Shown here in pieces: positions 35,727 to 45,853 of a DNA stretch of 64,000 nt (positions within the stretch are counted from its first letter, which is position 1; each line of letters begins with the position of its first letter). The position numbers and the translations under genes are program-made. Location: the NCBI RefSeq assembly GCF_900177245.1, contig NZ_FXBM01000001.1, forward strand, positions 620,001 through 684,000. Direction: 5' to 3'. Source of the DNA: Rathayibacter oskolensis (lineage in GTDB: Bacteria > Actinomycetota > Actinomycetes > Actinomycetales > Microbacteriaceae). The notes beneath the pieces were generated by a model. It ran no database searches. It saw only the letters and a list, made by a program, of their open reading frames with translations, and had not been told where the DNA came from.

Positions 35727-36735
35727 GGCTGACCGCCCAGGAGCGGTCCGGAAGAAGAGCAGGGGCAAGGCCGTCGGATCCGGCGGACAGGGTCGGCAGG
35801 CCCTCGAGGGCAAGAAGCCCACGCCGAAGGCCGAGGACCGCCCCTACCACCCCGCGGGCAAGGCGAAGGCGGCGCGCGAGCGCTTCGTCGCGGCCGGCGG
35901 CAAGGGGCGGCCGGGCAGCACGCTGTCGTCGGCCGCCCGTGGGCAGGGCCGGTCGCCCGGCCCCCGCAAGCCCAAGACGGGCGACGAGTCCGAGATGGTG
36001 ACGGGTCGCAACTCGGTGCTCGAGGCGCTCCGCGCGAAGATCCCCGCGACGACGCTCTACCTGGCGACCCGCATCGAGATGGACGACCGCGTGAAGGAGG
36101 CGCTCAAGCTCGCCACCGCGCGCGGCCTCCCCGTCCTCGAGGTGATGCGTCCCGAGCTCGACCGGCTCGCCGGGCCCGACTCGGTCCACCAGGGCCTGGT
36201 GCTGAAGGTGCCGCCGTACGAGTACGCCCACCCGAGCGATCTGCTCGAGCGGAGCGTCTCGAAGGGTGTGCTGCCGCTGCTGGTCGCACTCGACGGCATC
36301 ACCGACCCCCGCAACCTCGGCGCGATCATCCGCTCCGTCGCCGCGTTCGGCGGGCAGGGCGTCATCGTGCCGCAGCGTCGATCCGTCGGTCTGAACTCGG
36401 CGGCCTGGAAGACCTCGGCCGGTGCGGCCGCACGCGTCCCGGTAGCGATGGCCGCGAACCTCACCCAGATGGTGAAGGACTACAAGCGCGAGGGCGTCTT
36501 CGTGATCGGGCTCGACGGCGACGGCGACACGCCGCTGCCGGGTCTCGAGCTCGCCGATCGCCCGCTGCTCGTGATCGTCGGGAGCGAGGGCAAGGGCCTC
36601 TCGCGTCTCGTCACCGAGCAGTGCGACGCGGTCGTCTCGATCCCGATCAGCTCGGCGGCGGAGTCGCTGAACGCCGGCATCGCCGCGTCGGTCGCGCTCT
36701 ACGAGATCTCGAAGCTCCGAGCCGCCTCGGAGTAG
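35716..36735 (+). CDS. rlmB: 23S rRNA 2'-O-ribose methyltransferase, RlmB/TrmH type
   Basis: 339 residues. An N-terminal Lys/Gly/Arg-rich unstructured extension (residues 1-90) precedes the substrate-binding domain ('[24 protein letters not shown]' in parts) and the SpoU catalytic domain with motif 1 '[20 protein letters not shown]', motif 2 '[14 protein letters not shown]' and motif 3 '[24 protein letters not shown]' (in parts). The RlmB target is G2251 of 23S rRNA (E. coli numbering). The long basic tail is typical of actinobacterial members. Coupled to cysS; structured element copy 2 starts directly after the stop. Confidence 0.92.
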   Translation: MANKADRPGAVRKKSRGKAVGSGGQGRQALEGKKPTPKAEDRPYHPAGKAKAARERFVAAGGKGRPGSTLSSAARGQGRSPGPRKPKTGDESEMVTGRNSVLEALRAKIPATTLYLATRIEMDDRVKEALKLATARGLPVLEVMRPELDRLAGPDSVHQGLVLKVPPYEYAHPSDLLERSVSKGVLPLLVALDGITDPRNLGAIIRSVAAFGGQGVIVPQRRSVGLNSAAWKTSAGAAARVPVAMAANLTQMVKDYKREGVFVIGLDGDGDTPLPGLELADRPLLVIVGSEGKGLSRLVTEQCDAVVSIPISSAAESLNAGIAASVALYEISKLRAASE

Positions 36736-36835
36736 CGAGGCACCCGGCACGATGATCCGCGGCGTTGTCGTCGGTCGCGATACCTCCGGTATCGCTCCCT
36801 CCTCCGCCTTGCGGCTCACCGCACCGGGCACCTCG
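36736..36835 (+). repeat. Structured intergenic element, copy 2 (after rlmB)
   Basis: The outer stem CGAGG-ca-CCCGG (36736-36747) pairs with CCGGG-ca-CCTCG (36824-36835). The next stem CCGC/GCGG replaces CTGC/GCAG of copy 1. Core GGCGTTGTCGTCGG is identical, and the hairpin is GCGATACC-TCC-GGTATCGC followed by CCTCCTCCGCCTTGC. Starts at the base after the rlmB stop, in a convergent gap with the DUF4032 gene. Confidence 0.8.
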
Positions 36836-36892
36836 CGATGAACGTGGGGCTCGTGGGGTCAGGAGTACCCGCGAGCCCCGGCAATAAGAGGG

Positions 36893-38209
36893 TCAGACGT
36901 TCTTCGTCCAGTCGACGTCGGCGTCCTCGTCGGTCAGCTCGGCGTCGCCCGAGTCGTCGATCACGAGGTTGGGCAGCGTGAGCGCCTCGGTCGGCGGGGC
37001 GATGATCGTCGCCTCGTCGCGGCGGTGGCGGAGGATGTCGTTCACGTAGGCGGTGACGGCCTCGGCGAGCGGGACGTCCCGCGCCTGCTGCTGCGACATG
37101 AACCAGCGGTGCTCGAGCAGCTGGTGGAACATCTCGGCCGGCTCGAGGCGCCCCTTGAGGTCGCGCGGGATCGACCGGATGACGGGCTCGAAGACCTGGG
37201 CGAGCCATTCGTGCGCGACCATCTCCTCGTCGAGGCCCTGCTTGTCGTAGGTCGCCGTGTACGAGTCGAGGTCGTTGAGGAGTCTCCGCGCCTGGTTCTC
37301 CTGCGCGTCCAGCCCGGTCAGGCGCAGCAGCCGACGCTGGTGGTGGCCCGCGTCGACGACCTTCGGCTGGATCCGAACCGTGGATCCGGCCTCGTCGGTC
37401 TTGATCGCCAGCTCCTCGATGTCGAAGCCGAGCTCGTTCAGCCTGTTCACCCGGTCGTTGATGCGCCAGCGCTCCGAGGTGGCGAACGACTCGACGCCGG
37501 TCAGTTCCTTCCAGAGGCTGCGGTAGGCGGCGACGATGCCGTCCGACACGGTGATCGGGTCGAGGTCGTCGTCGACGCGGCCGCCGGCCTCGAGGTCGAG
37601 GAGCTCCCCGGCGATGTTCACCCGAGCGATCTCGAGGTCGTTCTCGCGCTGGCCGTTCGACAGCCCACCGGTGTAGAGCTGCCCGGTCTCGGCGTCGACC
37701 AGGTAGGCGGCGAAGGCTCCGGCGTCGCGGCGGAACAGGGTGTTCGAGAGCGAGACGTCGCCCCAGAAGAACCCGATCACGTGGAGGCGGACGAGCAGGA
37801 GTGCGAGCGCGTCGACGAGCCGCGTCGCGGTGTCGGGTCGCAGCGTCTGCGAGAAGAGCGCACGGTAGGGGAGGGAGAACTTGAGGTGCCGCGTCACGAG
37901 CACCGCGGGCAGTTCGCCCCCCTCGTCGTCGGTGCGATTGGTGATGACCGCGCCGGGCACGACGCAGGGGACGTCGAGGCGCTGCAGGGTCTTCAGCATC
38001 TCGTACTCGCGGCGGGCCATCTCGGCGGTCGTCTCCTTCACGGCGACGACGTGGCCCGAGAGGTGGGCGAAGCGGACGGTGTGCCGCGAGATGCCCTTGG
38101 GCAGTGCCGCGATGTACTCGTCGGGCCAGTCGTTCAGCCGCAGAGTCCACGGCAGATCGAGGAGAGCGGGATCGACCGTGGCCGAGGTGATGTTCAGAGA
38201 GCCGGACAT
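36893..38209 (-). CDS. DUF4032 protein with kinase-like N-terminal domain
   Basis: 438 residues. The N-terminal two-thirds look like a lipopolysaccharide-kinase/protein-kinase fold: 'HVVAVKETTAEMARREYEML' holds a candidate ATP-binding Lys, 'LHVIGFFWGDVSLSNTLFR' resembles the catalytic loop HxxGxxxGDxxxxN, and 'AYLVDAETGQL' the metal-binding DxE. DUF4032 follows ('LHVGRRVDDDLDP' region to 'EWLAQVFEPVIRSIP'). Substrate unknown. The C-terminus is acidic. Its transcription converges on rlmB and element copy 2. Confidence 0.85.
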   Translation of the reverse strand: MSGSLNITSATVDPALLDLPWTLRLNDWPDEYIAALPKGISRHTVRFAHLSGHVVAVKETTAEMARREYEMLKTLQRLDVPCVVPGAVITNRTDDEGGELPAVLVTRHLKFSLPYRALFSQTLRPDTATRLVDALALLLVRLHVIGFFWGDVSLSNTLFRRDAGAFAAYLVDAETGQLYTGGLSNGQRENDLEIARVNIAGELLDLEAGGRVDDDLDPITVSDGIVAAYRSLWKELTGVESFATSERWRINDRVNRLNELGFDIEELAIKTDEAGSTVRIQPKVVDAGHHQRRLLRLTGLDAQENQARRLLNDLDSYTATYDKQGLDEEMVAHEWLAQVFEPVIRSIPRDLKGRLEPAEMFHQLLEHRWFMSQQQARDVPLAEAVTAYVNDILRHRRDEATIIAPPTEALTLPNLVIDDSGDAELTDEDADVDWTKNV

Positions 38210-38248
38210 GCTGCGCCGTTCGTGTCGTGAGTCGGACGGTGTGGAGAC

Positions 38249-38298
38249 CGAACGAACGCTGCCGCCGTCCCGGAGGAGACGGCGGCAGCGTTCGTTCG
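38249..38298 (-). terminator. Terminator of the MsiK-type gene
   Basis: A perfect 21-bp stem between 38249-38269 and 38278-38298 with an 8-nt loop, 11 bp after the stop on the minus strand. It is the strongest hairpin in this part of the window and lies between two genes read in the same direction. Confidence 0.85.
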
Positions 38299-38309
38299 CG
38301 TTCGAGGGA

Positions 38310-39386
38310 TCAGGAGAGGCGCAGACCCGACTCGCCGTCGAAGATGTGCACGCGGTGGTTCGCGGTCACGTAGACGCGGTCGCCCGCGGTCGGGTGGACG
38401 CGGCCGTCGACGCGCGCGACGATGTCGGTGCGGCGACCCTCGACCTCGGTGTGGCCGTAGAGGTAGCCGTCCGAGCCGAGCTCCTCGATCAGGTCGACCT
38501 CGATGGGCAGGCCGCCGGGCTGGGTCGAGACGGTGACGTCCTCGGGGCGCACGCCGAGCGTGACGACCTTCTGGGTCGTCTTCGCGAGCGCCTCGCGGGC
38601 GATCGGGAGGACGGTGTCGCCGAACTTGACGCCGCCGTCGGTGACGTCCGCGTGGAACAGGTTCATCGCGGGCGAGCCGATGAAGCCGGCAACGAAGACG
38701 TTGGTCGGGTTCTCGTACAGGTCGCGCGGCGTGCCGACCTGCTGCAGGAGGCCGTCCTTGAGGACCGCGATGCGGTCGCCCATGGTGAGCGCCTCGGTCT
38801 GGTCGTGGGTGACGTAGACCGTGGTGATGCCGAGGCGACGCTGGAGCGTGCCGATCTGCGTGCGGGTCGAGACGCGGAGCTTCGCGTCGAGGTTCGACAG
38901 CGGCTCGTCCATGAGGAACACCTGGGGCTTGCGGACGATCGCACGTCCCATCGCGACGCGCTGACGCTGACCACCCGAGAGGGCCTTCGGCTTGCGGTTG
39001 AGGTAGGGCTCGAGGTCGAGCATCTTCGCGGCCTCGAGGACCCGCGCTGCGCGCTCGTCCTTGTTGATGCCGGCGATCTTGAGCGCGAAGCCCATGTTCT
39101 CAGCGACCGACATGTGCGGGTAGAGCGCGTAGTTCTGGAACACCATCGCGATGTCGCGGTCCTTCGGCGGAACGTCCGTGACGTTGCGGTCGCCGATCAG
39201 GATGCGGCCCTCGTTGACCTCTTCGAGGCCGGCGAGCATGCGGAGGGAGGTGGACTTGCCGCAACCGGAGGGGCCGACGAGGACGAGGAACTCGCCGTCT
39301 CCGACCTCGAGGTTGAGCTTGTCGACCGAGGCACGCGTGGCCCCGGGGTAGACGCGGGACGCGTGGTCATAGGTTACGGACGCCAT
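38310..39386 (-). CDS. msiK: Multiple-sugar ABC transporter ATPase (MsiK/UgpC type)
   Basis: 358 residues. Walker A GPSGCGKS (38-45), Q-loop 'AMVFQNYALYPHMSVAENMGFAL' (in parts), signature 'LSGGQRQRVAMGRAIVRKPQVFLMDEPLSNLDAKLR' (in parts), H-loop 'VYVTHDQTEALTMGDRIAVL', and the C-terminal TOBE/OB regulatory domain ('VTLGVRPEDVTVS'). No permease or binding-protein genes are adjacent, which fits MsiK, a shared ATPase serving many sugar importers in actinobacteria. AAGGAG lies 8 nt before ATG 39386. Monocistronic. Confidence 0.92.
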   Translation of the reverse strand: MASVTYDHASRVYPGATRASVDKLNLEVGDGEFLVLVGPSGCGKSTSLRMLAGLEEVNEGRILIGDRNVTDVPPKDRDIAMVFQNYALYPHMSVAENMGFALKIAGINKDERAARVLEAAKMLDLEPYLNRKPKALSGGQRQRVAMGRAIVRKPQVFLMDEPLSNLDAKLRVSTRTQIGTLQRRLGITTVYVTHDQTEALTMGDRIAVLKDGLLQQVGTPRDLYENPTNVFVAGFIGSPAMNLFHADVTDGGVKFGDTVLPIAREALAKTTQKVVTLGVRPEDVTVSTQPGGLPIEVDLIEELGSDGYLYGHTEVEGRRTDIVARVDGRVHPTAGDRVYVTANHRVHIFDGESGLRLS

Positions 39387-39402
39387 TGTTCTTGCTCCTT
39401 CA

Positions 39403-39420
39403 CCGGCAGGTACGTGCCGG
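39403..39420 (-). promoter_or_regulatory. Leader hairpin upstream of msiK
   Basis: CCGGCA-N6-TGCCGG, a 6-bp stem immediately before the Shine-Dalgarno of the MsiK-type gene, inside a non-coding leader. A cis-regulatory 'msiK' RNA motif has been described in actinobacteria; whether this is a member cannot be told by eye. Confidence 0.35.
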
Positions 39421-39654
39421 ACGATCCGAGTGAATGGAAGTGATGGTCGATGCCGCGTGGGCGACGGCGACCAACCGTCACAGTATGCCACGTGCAACGG
39501 ATCGCGTCAGCGGAAGCCTCCGGGAGCCGGGCGAGAGCTGGCGGGGCAGTGCCGCTGGACGCCCGCCGTTTGGAGGATTCCCAGGGCTCGCGCGTAGGAT
39601 TCCGCGAGTCGCGCCCGGCGACGATCGCCCCCTCTCACTCGGAGTGTCCTTGTC

Positions 39655-40557
39655 ATGACCAACGGCGGAGCCAACGACCGTCTCTCGAAGAACCAGCGTC
39701 GAGAGGCTGCGAGGGAGAAGGCCCGACGGCTCCGTGAGCAGCAGAAGCGCCGCGACCGCGTGAGCAGGATCGCCCTGCAGGGTGGTCTTGCCGTCGTGGT
39801 CATCGCGATCGTGGCGGTCGTCGTCTTCGCGGTCACCTCGAGCATCCGCCCAGCGGGCCCCGGGCCGGCCAACATGGCGAGCGACGGCATCGTGATCGGC
39901 GAGGGCATGGTCGCCCAGACCTCCGACGCGATCCCCGCAGAGGGCACCCCGAGCCCGAGCGCGCTCGACACCTCGACCGGGACCGTCGACATCCGCGTCT
40001 ACCTCGACTACCTCTGCCCCTACTGCGGGCAGTTCGAGGCGACGAACGGCGAGCAGATCGAGGAGTGGGTGTCCAGCGGTGCGGCCACCGTCGAGATCCA
40101 CCCGATCGCGATCCTGACGACGCGGTCGAACGGCACCAAGTACTCCGAGCGCGCCGCCAACGCCGCGGCCTGCGTCGCGAACACGGCTCCCGACTCCTTC
40201 TTCGACTTCAACGCCCTGCTCTTCGCCAACCAGCCGGAGGAGGGGACGGACGGTCTCTCGGACGCCGAGCTGAAGGACTACGTCTCGCAGGCCGGGGTCG
40301 AGGACACCGCTGCGATCGACACCTGCATCGACGACCAGTCGTTCGTGAGCTGGGTGCGCGCCGCGACGGAGCGGGCGACCGCCGGCCCCCTGCCGGGCAC
40401 CGACGTCGAGGCCGTCTCGGGCACCCCGACGGTCCTCGTGAACGGCGAGGCCTACTCCGGATCGCTGACCGACCCCGACGCCTTCAGCTCGTTCGTGCTC
40501 TCGGCCGCCGCCGTCTCGTACTCCTCGGCCACGCCGTCGGCCACGCCGAGCAGCTGA
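39655..40557 (+). CDS. Membrane-anchored DsbA-like thioredoxin-fold protein
   Basis: 300 residues. A highly basic cytoplasmic N-terminus (1-38, 'RREAAREKARRLREQQKRRDR') is followed by one membrane span ('GGLAVVVIAIVAVVVFAVT', 43-61) and an extracytoplasmic DsbA/DSBA_4 domain with the redox motif CPYC at 121-124 and cis-Pro in 'VSGTPTVLVNG'. It is probably a disulphide oxidoreductase acting on exported proteins. The Ser/Ala/Thr-rich C-terminus is low complexity. It ends 42 bp before the tRNA-Thr gene on the other strand. Confidence 0.88.
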   Translation: MTNGGANDRLSKNQRREAAREKARRLREQQKRRDRVSRIALQGGLAVVVIAIVAVVVFAVTSSIRPAGPGPANMASDGIVIGEGMVAQTSDAIPAEGTPSPSALDTSTGTVDIRVYLDYLCPYCGQFEATNGEQIEEWVSSGAATVEIHPIAILTTRSNGTKYSERAANAAACVANTAPDSFFDFNALLFANQPEEGTDGLSDAELKDYVSQAGVEDTAAIDTCIDDQSFVSWVRAATERATAGPLPGTDVEAVSGTPTVLVNGEAYSGSLTDPDAFSSFVLSAAAVSYSSATPSATPSS

Positions 40558-40598
40558 GCCGCGCGGCGGGGGCTCGCGCTCCGGCCGTGAGGATAGGG

Positions 40599-40671
40599 AG
40601 CCGACGACGGGACTTGAACCCGTAACCGCCCGATTACAAGTCGGGTGCGCTACCAATTGCGCCACGTCGGC
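40599..40671 (-). tRNA. tRNA-Thr (anticodon TGT)
   Basis: Minus strand: acceptor GCCGACG/CGTCGGC, D-arm GCGCAATTGGTAGCGC, anticodon loop CTTGTAA in stem CCCGA/TCGGG, T-arm GGGTTCAAGTCCC. All stems pair; CCA is not encoded. Confidence 0.95.
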
Positions 40672-40740
40672 AGGTGCGTCGCCGCACCGGGCCACCCTAT
40701 CGCGGGCGCCGGAGGGTCGACTCCGGCCCGCGAGGTGTGG

Positions 40741-41298
40741 TCAGGGCTCGAGGATGCTCAGGTGCCGCTCGGCCGGCGTCGGCCGCTTGGGCCCGCCGAT
40801 CTTGCCGTCGGGCCGACCGACGTAGAGCCAGCCCAGCAGCTCCTCGCCCTTCTCGAGACGGTGCGCCTTGCGCACCTGCTTCGCCCGCGTGTACGAGCCG
40901 GTCCTCCAGAACACGCCCCAGCCGGCCTCGTCGAGCAGCAGGCTCAGCAGATGGGCGACACCGGAGGCGACGGCCTCCTGCTCCCAGGCGGGCACGGAGG
41001 ACTTCTTCACGCTCACCACGACGGCGAGCAGGAGCGACGCGCGGTGCGTCTTCTCGATGTACTTGCGAGCGTCCTTCTTCGAACCTGAGGCCGCGGCGAA
41101 GCTCCGCCCCACCCTGTCGCGCGCAGCGCCGCGGATCTCGATCACGCGCCACGGGCGGAGCGAGCTGTGATCGGCCAGGCGCGAGGCCGCCGAGACCAGC
41201 GCGGCGATCTCCTCGTGGCCCGGCGCCTCCGAGGTCACCTTCGAGCGGGACCGCCGCGCGAGGACGGCCTCGAGGACCGGTGCTGCGGCCACCCTCAC
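40741..41298 (-). CDS. Nitroreductase-family protein
   Basis: 185 residues. The FMN-dependent nitroreductase fold is suggested by 'VLARRSRSKVTSEAPGHEEI' (the R-R-S phosphate-binding segment), 'ADHSSLRPWRVIEIRG' and 'LLDEAGWGVFWRTGSYTRA'. It overlaps the msrB stop by 4 nt if GTG 41298 is used (GTGA), which I prefer over GTG 41292. The pairing with msrB suggests a redox or oxidative-stress operon. Substrate unknown. Confidence 0.82.
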   Translation of the reverse strand: MRVAAAPVLEAVLARRSRSKVTSEAPGHEEIAALVSAASRLADHSSLRPWRVIEIRGAARDRVGRSFAAASGSKKDARKYIEKTHRASLLLAVVVSVKKSSVPAWEQEAVASGVAHLLSLLLDEAGWGVFWRTGSYTRAKQVRKAHRLEKGEELLGWLYVGRPDGKIGGPKRPTPAERHLSILEP

Positions 41299-41702
41299 TC
41301 GCTCTCGGCCTGGAAGTTCAGGGCGAGGGAGTTCATGCAGTAGCGGTCGCCGGTCGGCGTCCCGAAGCCGTCGGGGAAGACGTGGCCGAGGTGGGAGCCG
41401 CAGCTGGCGCAGCGCACCTCGGTGCGGACCATTCCGAGAGTGCTGTCCTCGATGAGCTGGACCGCCTCGGGGCGGACGGACTCGTAGAAGCTGGGCCATC
41501 CGCAGCCGGAGTCGAACTTCGTTCCGCTCTTGAAGAGCTCCGCGTTGCAGGCGGCACAGGTGTAGAGGCCGGAGCGGTGCTCGTCGAGCAGCTCGCCCGT
41601 CCACGGACGCTCGGTGGCGGCTTCGCGCAGGACGGCGTACTTCTCGCGGTCGAGCTCCTCGCGCCACTGGGCATCGGTCTTGTTGACGGAATACGACGAC
41701 AT
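41295..41702 (-). CDS. msrB: Peptide-methionine (R)-S-oxide reductase
   Basis: Reduces methionine-R-sulfoxide in proteins. 135 residues. The structural zinc site is Cys49/Cys52 and Cys98/Cys101, the catalytic Cys122 is in 'RYCMNSLALNF', and a possible resolving Cys67 is in 'SGCGWPSFYE'. A GGGAGA Shine-Dalgarno precedes the ATG at 41702. Divergent from the GNAT gene; first gene of a two-gene operon with the nitroreductase. Confidence 0.95.
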   Translation of the reverse strand: MSSYSVNKTDAQWREELDREKYAVLREAATERPWTGELLDEHRSGLYTCAACNAELFKSGTKFDSGCGWPSFYESVRPEAVQLIEDSTLGMVRTEVRCASCGSHLGHVFPDGFGTPTGDRYCMNSLALNFQAESE

Positions 41703-41772
41703 GGGTCTCCCTAGGATTCCTCGTCAGTTTACGGGGAGGGGCGTTCCCCTCTTCTCTCGTAAACTCCACCGC

Positions 41773-42267
41773 GTGCAGGTGAATTCCGTGATCGTGAAGG
41801 CGTGGAGCGAACTCTCGACCGCGGAGGTCTACTCCTTCGCACGCCTCCGGACCGATGTCTTCCTCCGCGAGCAGAGGGTGGACGACGACGAGCTCGACGG
41901 GCGGGATCTCGAGCCGACGGCACTGCACTGGTGGATCGCGGACGCCCGCGGGACCGCGGCCTATCTCCGCACGCTGCACGACGCGGAGGCGGAGCACGCG
42001 GACGCCCACCGCGTCATCGGCCGCGTGGTCACCCGCGCCGATCGTCGGGGTGAGGGCCTCGCCCACAGGCTGGTCGAGGCCGTCGTCGCGCGTTTCGGCG
42101 ACGAGGCGATGCTCCTGCACGCGCAGTCCCACGTCGCCGGGCTCTACCGCCGGTCGGGCTTCGTCGCGTTCGGCGACGAGTACGAGGAGGCGGGGATCAC
42201 CCACGTGAGCATGTACCGGAGCGCCTCCGCCGAGCCCGGCGCCGCTCTGCCTACCCTGGAGCGGTGA
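41773..42267 (+). CDS. ElaA-type GNAT acetyltransferase
   Basis: 164 residues. ElaA-family features: 'LSTAEVYSFARLRTDVFLREQRVDDDELDGRDLEPTALHW' (in parts), the acetyl-CoA motif 'GRVVTRADRRGEGLAHRLV', and 'LLHAQSHVAGLYRRSGFVAFGDEYEEAGITHVSM' (in parts). Substrate unknown. The GTG at 41773 is supported by TAAACT (41760-41765) 7 nt upstream, a leaderless promoter. Its end overlaps the DUF3263 gene by 4 nt. Confidence 0.88.
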   Translation: MQVNSVIVKAWSELSTAEVYSFARLRTDVFLREQRVDDDELDGRDLEPTALHWWIADARGTAAYLRTLHDAEAEHADAHRVIGRVVTRADRRGEGLAHRLVEAVVARFGDEAMLLHAQSHVAGLYRRSGFVAFGDEYEEAGITHVSMYRSASAEPGAALPTLER

Positions 42268-42551
42268 GCGGGACCACGGACACCGGACGGACGCAGGGCG
42301 CAGCTCTGACTGATCGCGATCGTCGCGTGCTCGAGTTCGAGCGCGAGTGGACGGCGCGCACAGGAGGCAAGGACGACGCCATCCGCGCTCAGTTCGGCCT
42401 TTCGGTCGCCCGCTACTATCAGGTGCTCGGCGCGGTCCTCGCCTCCCCGGCGGCTCTCGCCCACGACCCGATGCTCGTCACGCGGCTGCAGCGCATCCGC
42501 GACGGGCGCGCGGGCGCCCGCGCCGCGCGACGACTCGGGCGCCCCGAGTAG
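42264..42551 (+). CDS. DUF3263 protein
   Basis: 95 residues, DUF3263 ('LTDRDRRVLEFEREWTARTGGKDDAIRAQFGLSVARYYQVLGAVL', in parts). The sequence resembles a helix-turn-helix ('IRAQFGLSVARYYQVL'), so a small DNA-binding role is possible but unproven. The start is GTG 42264, overlapping the acetyltransferase stop (GTGA). In actinobacteria this family usually precedes a LytR_C protein, as here. Confidence 0.85.
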   Translation: MSGTTDTGRTQGAALTDRDRRVLEFEREWTARTGGKDDAIRAQFGLSVARYYQVLGAVLASPAALAHDPMLVTRLQRIRDGRAGARAARRLGRPE

Positions 42552-42597
42552 ATCCGCTGCTCGAGCCCACTGCAACGGAAGGCCGGCCGTCACCCCG

Positions 42598-43140
42598 ATG
42601 TCGAACACGCACCCGAAGGACCGCTTCGACGAGATCCCGGCCACCGAGGGTCGTGTCGGAGCGCATCGCCGACCGCCGCTCCCGCACGCGCGGGCGATCG
42701 CGTTCGCGTGGGCCGCGCTCGCGACGGGCGTGATCGTGCTCCTCGGGTTCATCGGACTGCTCGTCATCGACAACCGGGTCCAGTTCAACGACGTGTTCAC
42801 CGCGCCGACCGGCCTGGCCGAGACGAGCGCGACGCCGACCACCGTCCCCACGGTCGATGCCTCCCTCACGGTCGCCGTCCTCAACGGCACAGCGACCGCG
42901 GGTCTCGCCGCGAGTGCCGGGCAGGTCCTGACGACCGCGGGCTGGAACGTCCCGACCGTCACCAACGCGAGCACCGAGGACGAGACGACGACCACGATCT
43001 ACTACGCGGATCCCGCGCTGGAGGGTGCGGCGCTCGGGCTCGCGGGCTCGCTCGGCACGGGCACCCTGGTGCAGACGCAGGACTTCGTCGAGACGGCGAA
43101 CCTCGTCGTCGTGCTCGGTGCCGACTTCACCGCCGGATAG
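42598..43140 (+). CDS. LytR C-terminal domain membrane protein
   Basis: 180 residues. A cytoplasmic N-terminus of about 30 residues, one membrane span ('AWAALATGVIVLLGFIGLLVI', about 38-58), a Thr/Ala-rich linker and an extracytoplasmic LytR_C domain ('LTVAVLNGTATAGLAASAGQVLTTAGW', in parts; 'TTTIYYADPALEGAALGLAGSLG'). The catalytic LCP domain is absent. LytR_C domains probably bind cell-wall components. Same direction as the DUF3263 gene, with a 46-bp gap. Confidence 0.85.
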   Translation: MSNTHPKDRFDEIPATEGRVGAHRRPPLPHARAIAFAWAALATGVIVLLGFIGLLVIDNRVQFNDVFTAPTGLAETSATPTTVPTVDASLTVAVLNGTATAGLAASAGQVLTTAGWNVPTVTNASTEDETTTTIYYADPALEGAALGLAGSLGTGTLVQTQDFVETANLVVVLGADFTAG

Positions 43141-45363
<2,223 letters not shown>

Positions 45364-45380
45364 GTCCAGGCCCACCACCT

Positions 45381-45418
45381 CGAAGGCGGTTCCCCTCAGG
45401 GGGAGCCGCCTTCGGCGT
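45381..45418 (+). terminator. Terminator of groEL
   Basis: CGAAGGCGGTTCCCC (45381-45395) pairs with 45400-45414 with one wobble and a 4-nt loop, followed by GCGTTT. Confidence 0.85.
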
Positions 45419-45482
45419 TTCCGCGGACCGCCGCGCGGGAGGAGGGCGCCGCGACGGTCGCGCCTCCTCCCGTCCCGGCCGC

Positions 45483-45773
45483 TCAGTACGCGAAGAGTCG
45501 GGCGTTGGCCTGCTCGGTCTCGGCGTACTGCTGCGCGGCCGTGCCGAGTGCGAGCATGATCGTCGAGAGCCCCTCGTCGACCTGGCTCTGGGTGGTCCGC
45601 CAGACGCCGACGACCCCCTGGAACGCAGTGGACGCCTGGCCGGACCACGACGCCTCGAGGCTCGTGAGCTGCCCGAGGAGGCCGGCGACCTCGGCCTGGA
45701 TGCGCTCCATGTATCCGTGCGCCGTGCCGTTCATGGCCGTGAGCGCGTCGATGTCGGTCTGGTAGTGGGTCAC
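45483..45773 (-). CDS. WXG100-family protein (orphan)
   Basis: 96 residues, two-helix WXG100/ESAT-6-like protein with the central WxG motif 'SWSGQASTAFQ' and the helix 'VWRTTQSQVDEGLSTIMLALGTAAQQYAETEQAN' (in parts). Such proteins are substrates of type VII (ESX) secretion, but no EccC ATPase or other ESX gene is near. It lies 80 bp after the histidine kinase in the same direction. The GTG at 45773 is the only reasonable start. Confidence 0.85.
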   Translation of the reverse strand: MTHYQTDIDALTAMNGTAHGYMERIQAEVAGLLGQLTSLEASWSGQASTAFQGVVGVWRTTQSQVDEGLSTIMLALGTAAQQYAETEQANARLFAY

Positions 45774-45853
45774 TGGAGGGTCCTCTCGCTGAGCTGCGCA
45801 CCGGGCGGCGCGTGCGAGAAACCTAGAACCGACGCGACCCGCGGCGCGGCCCG

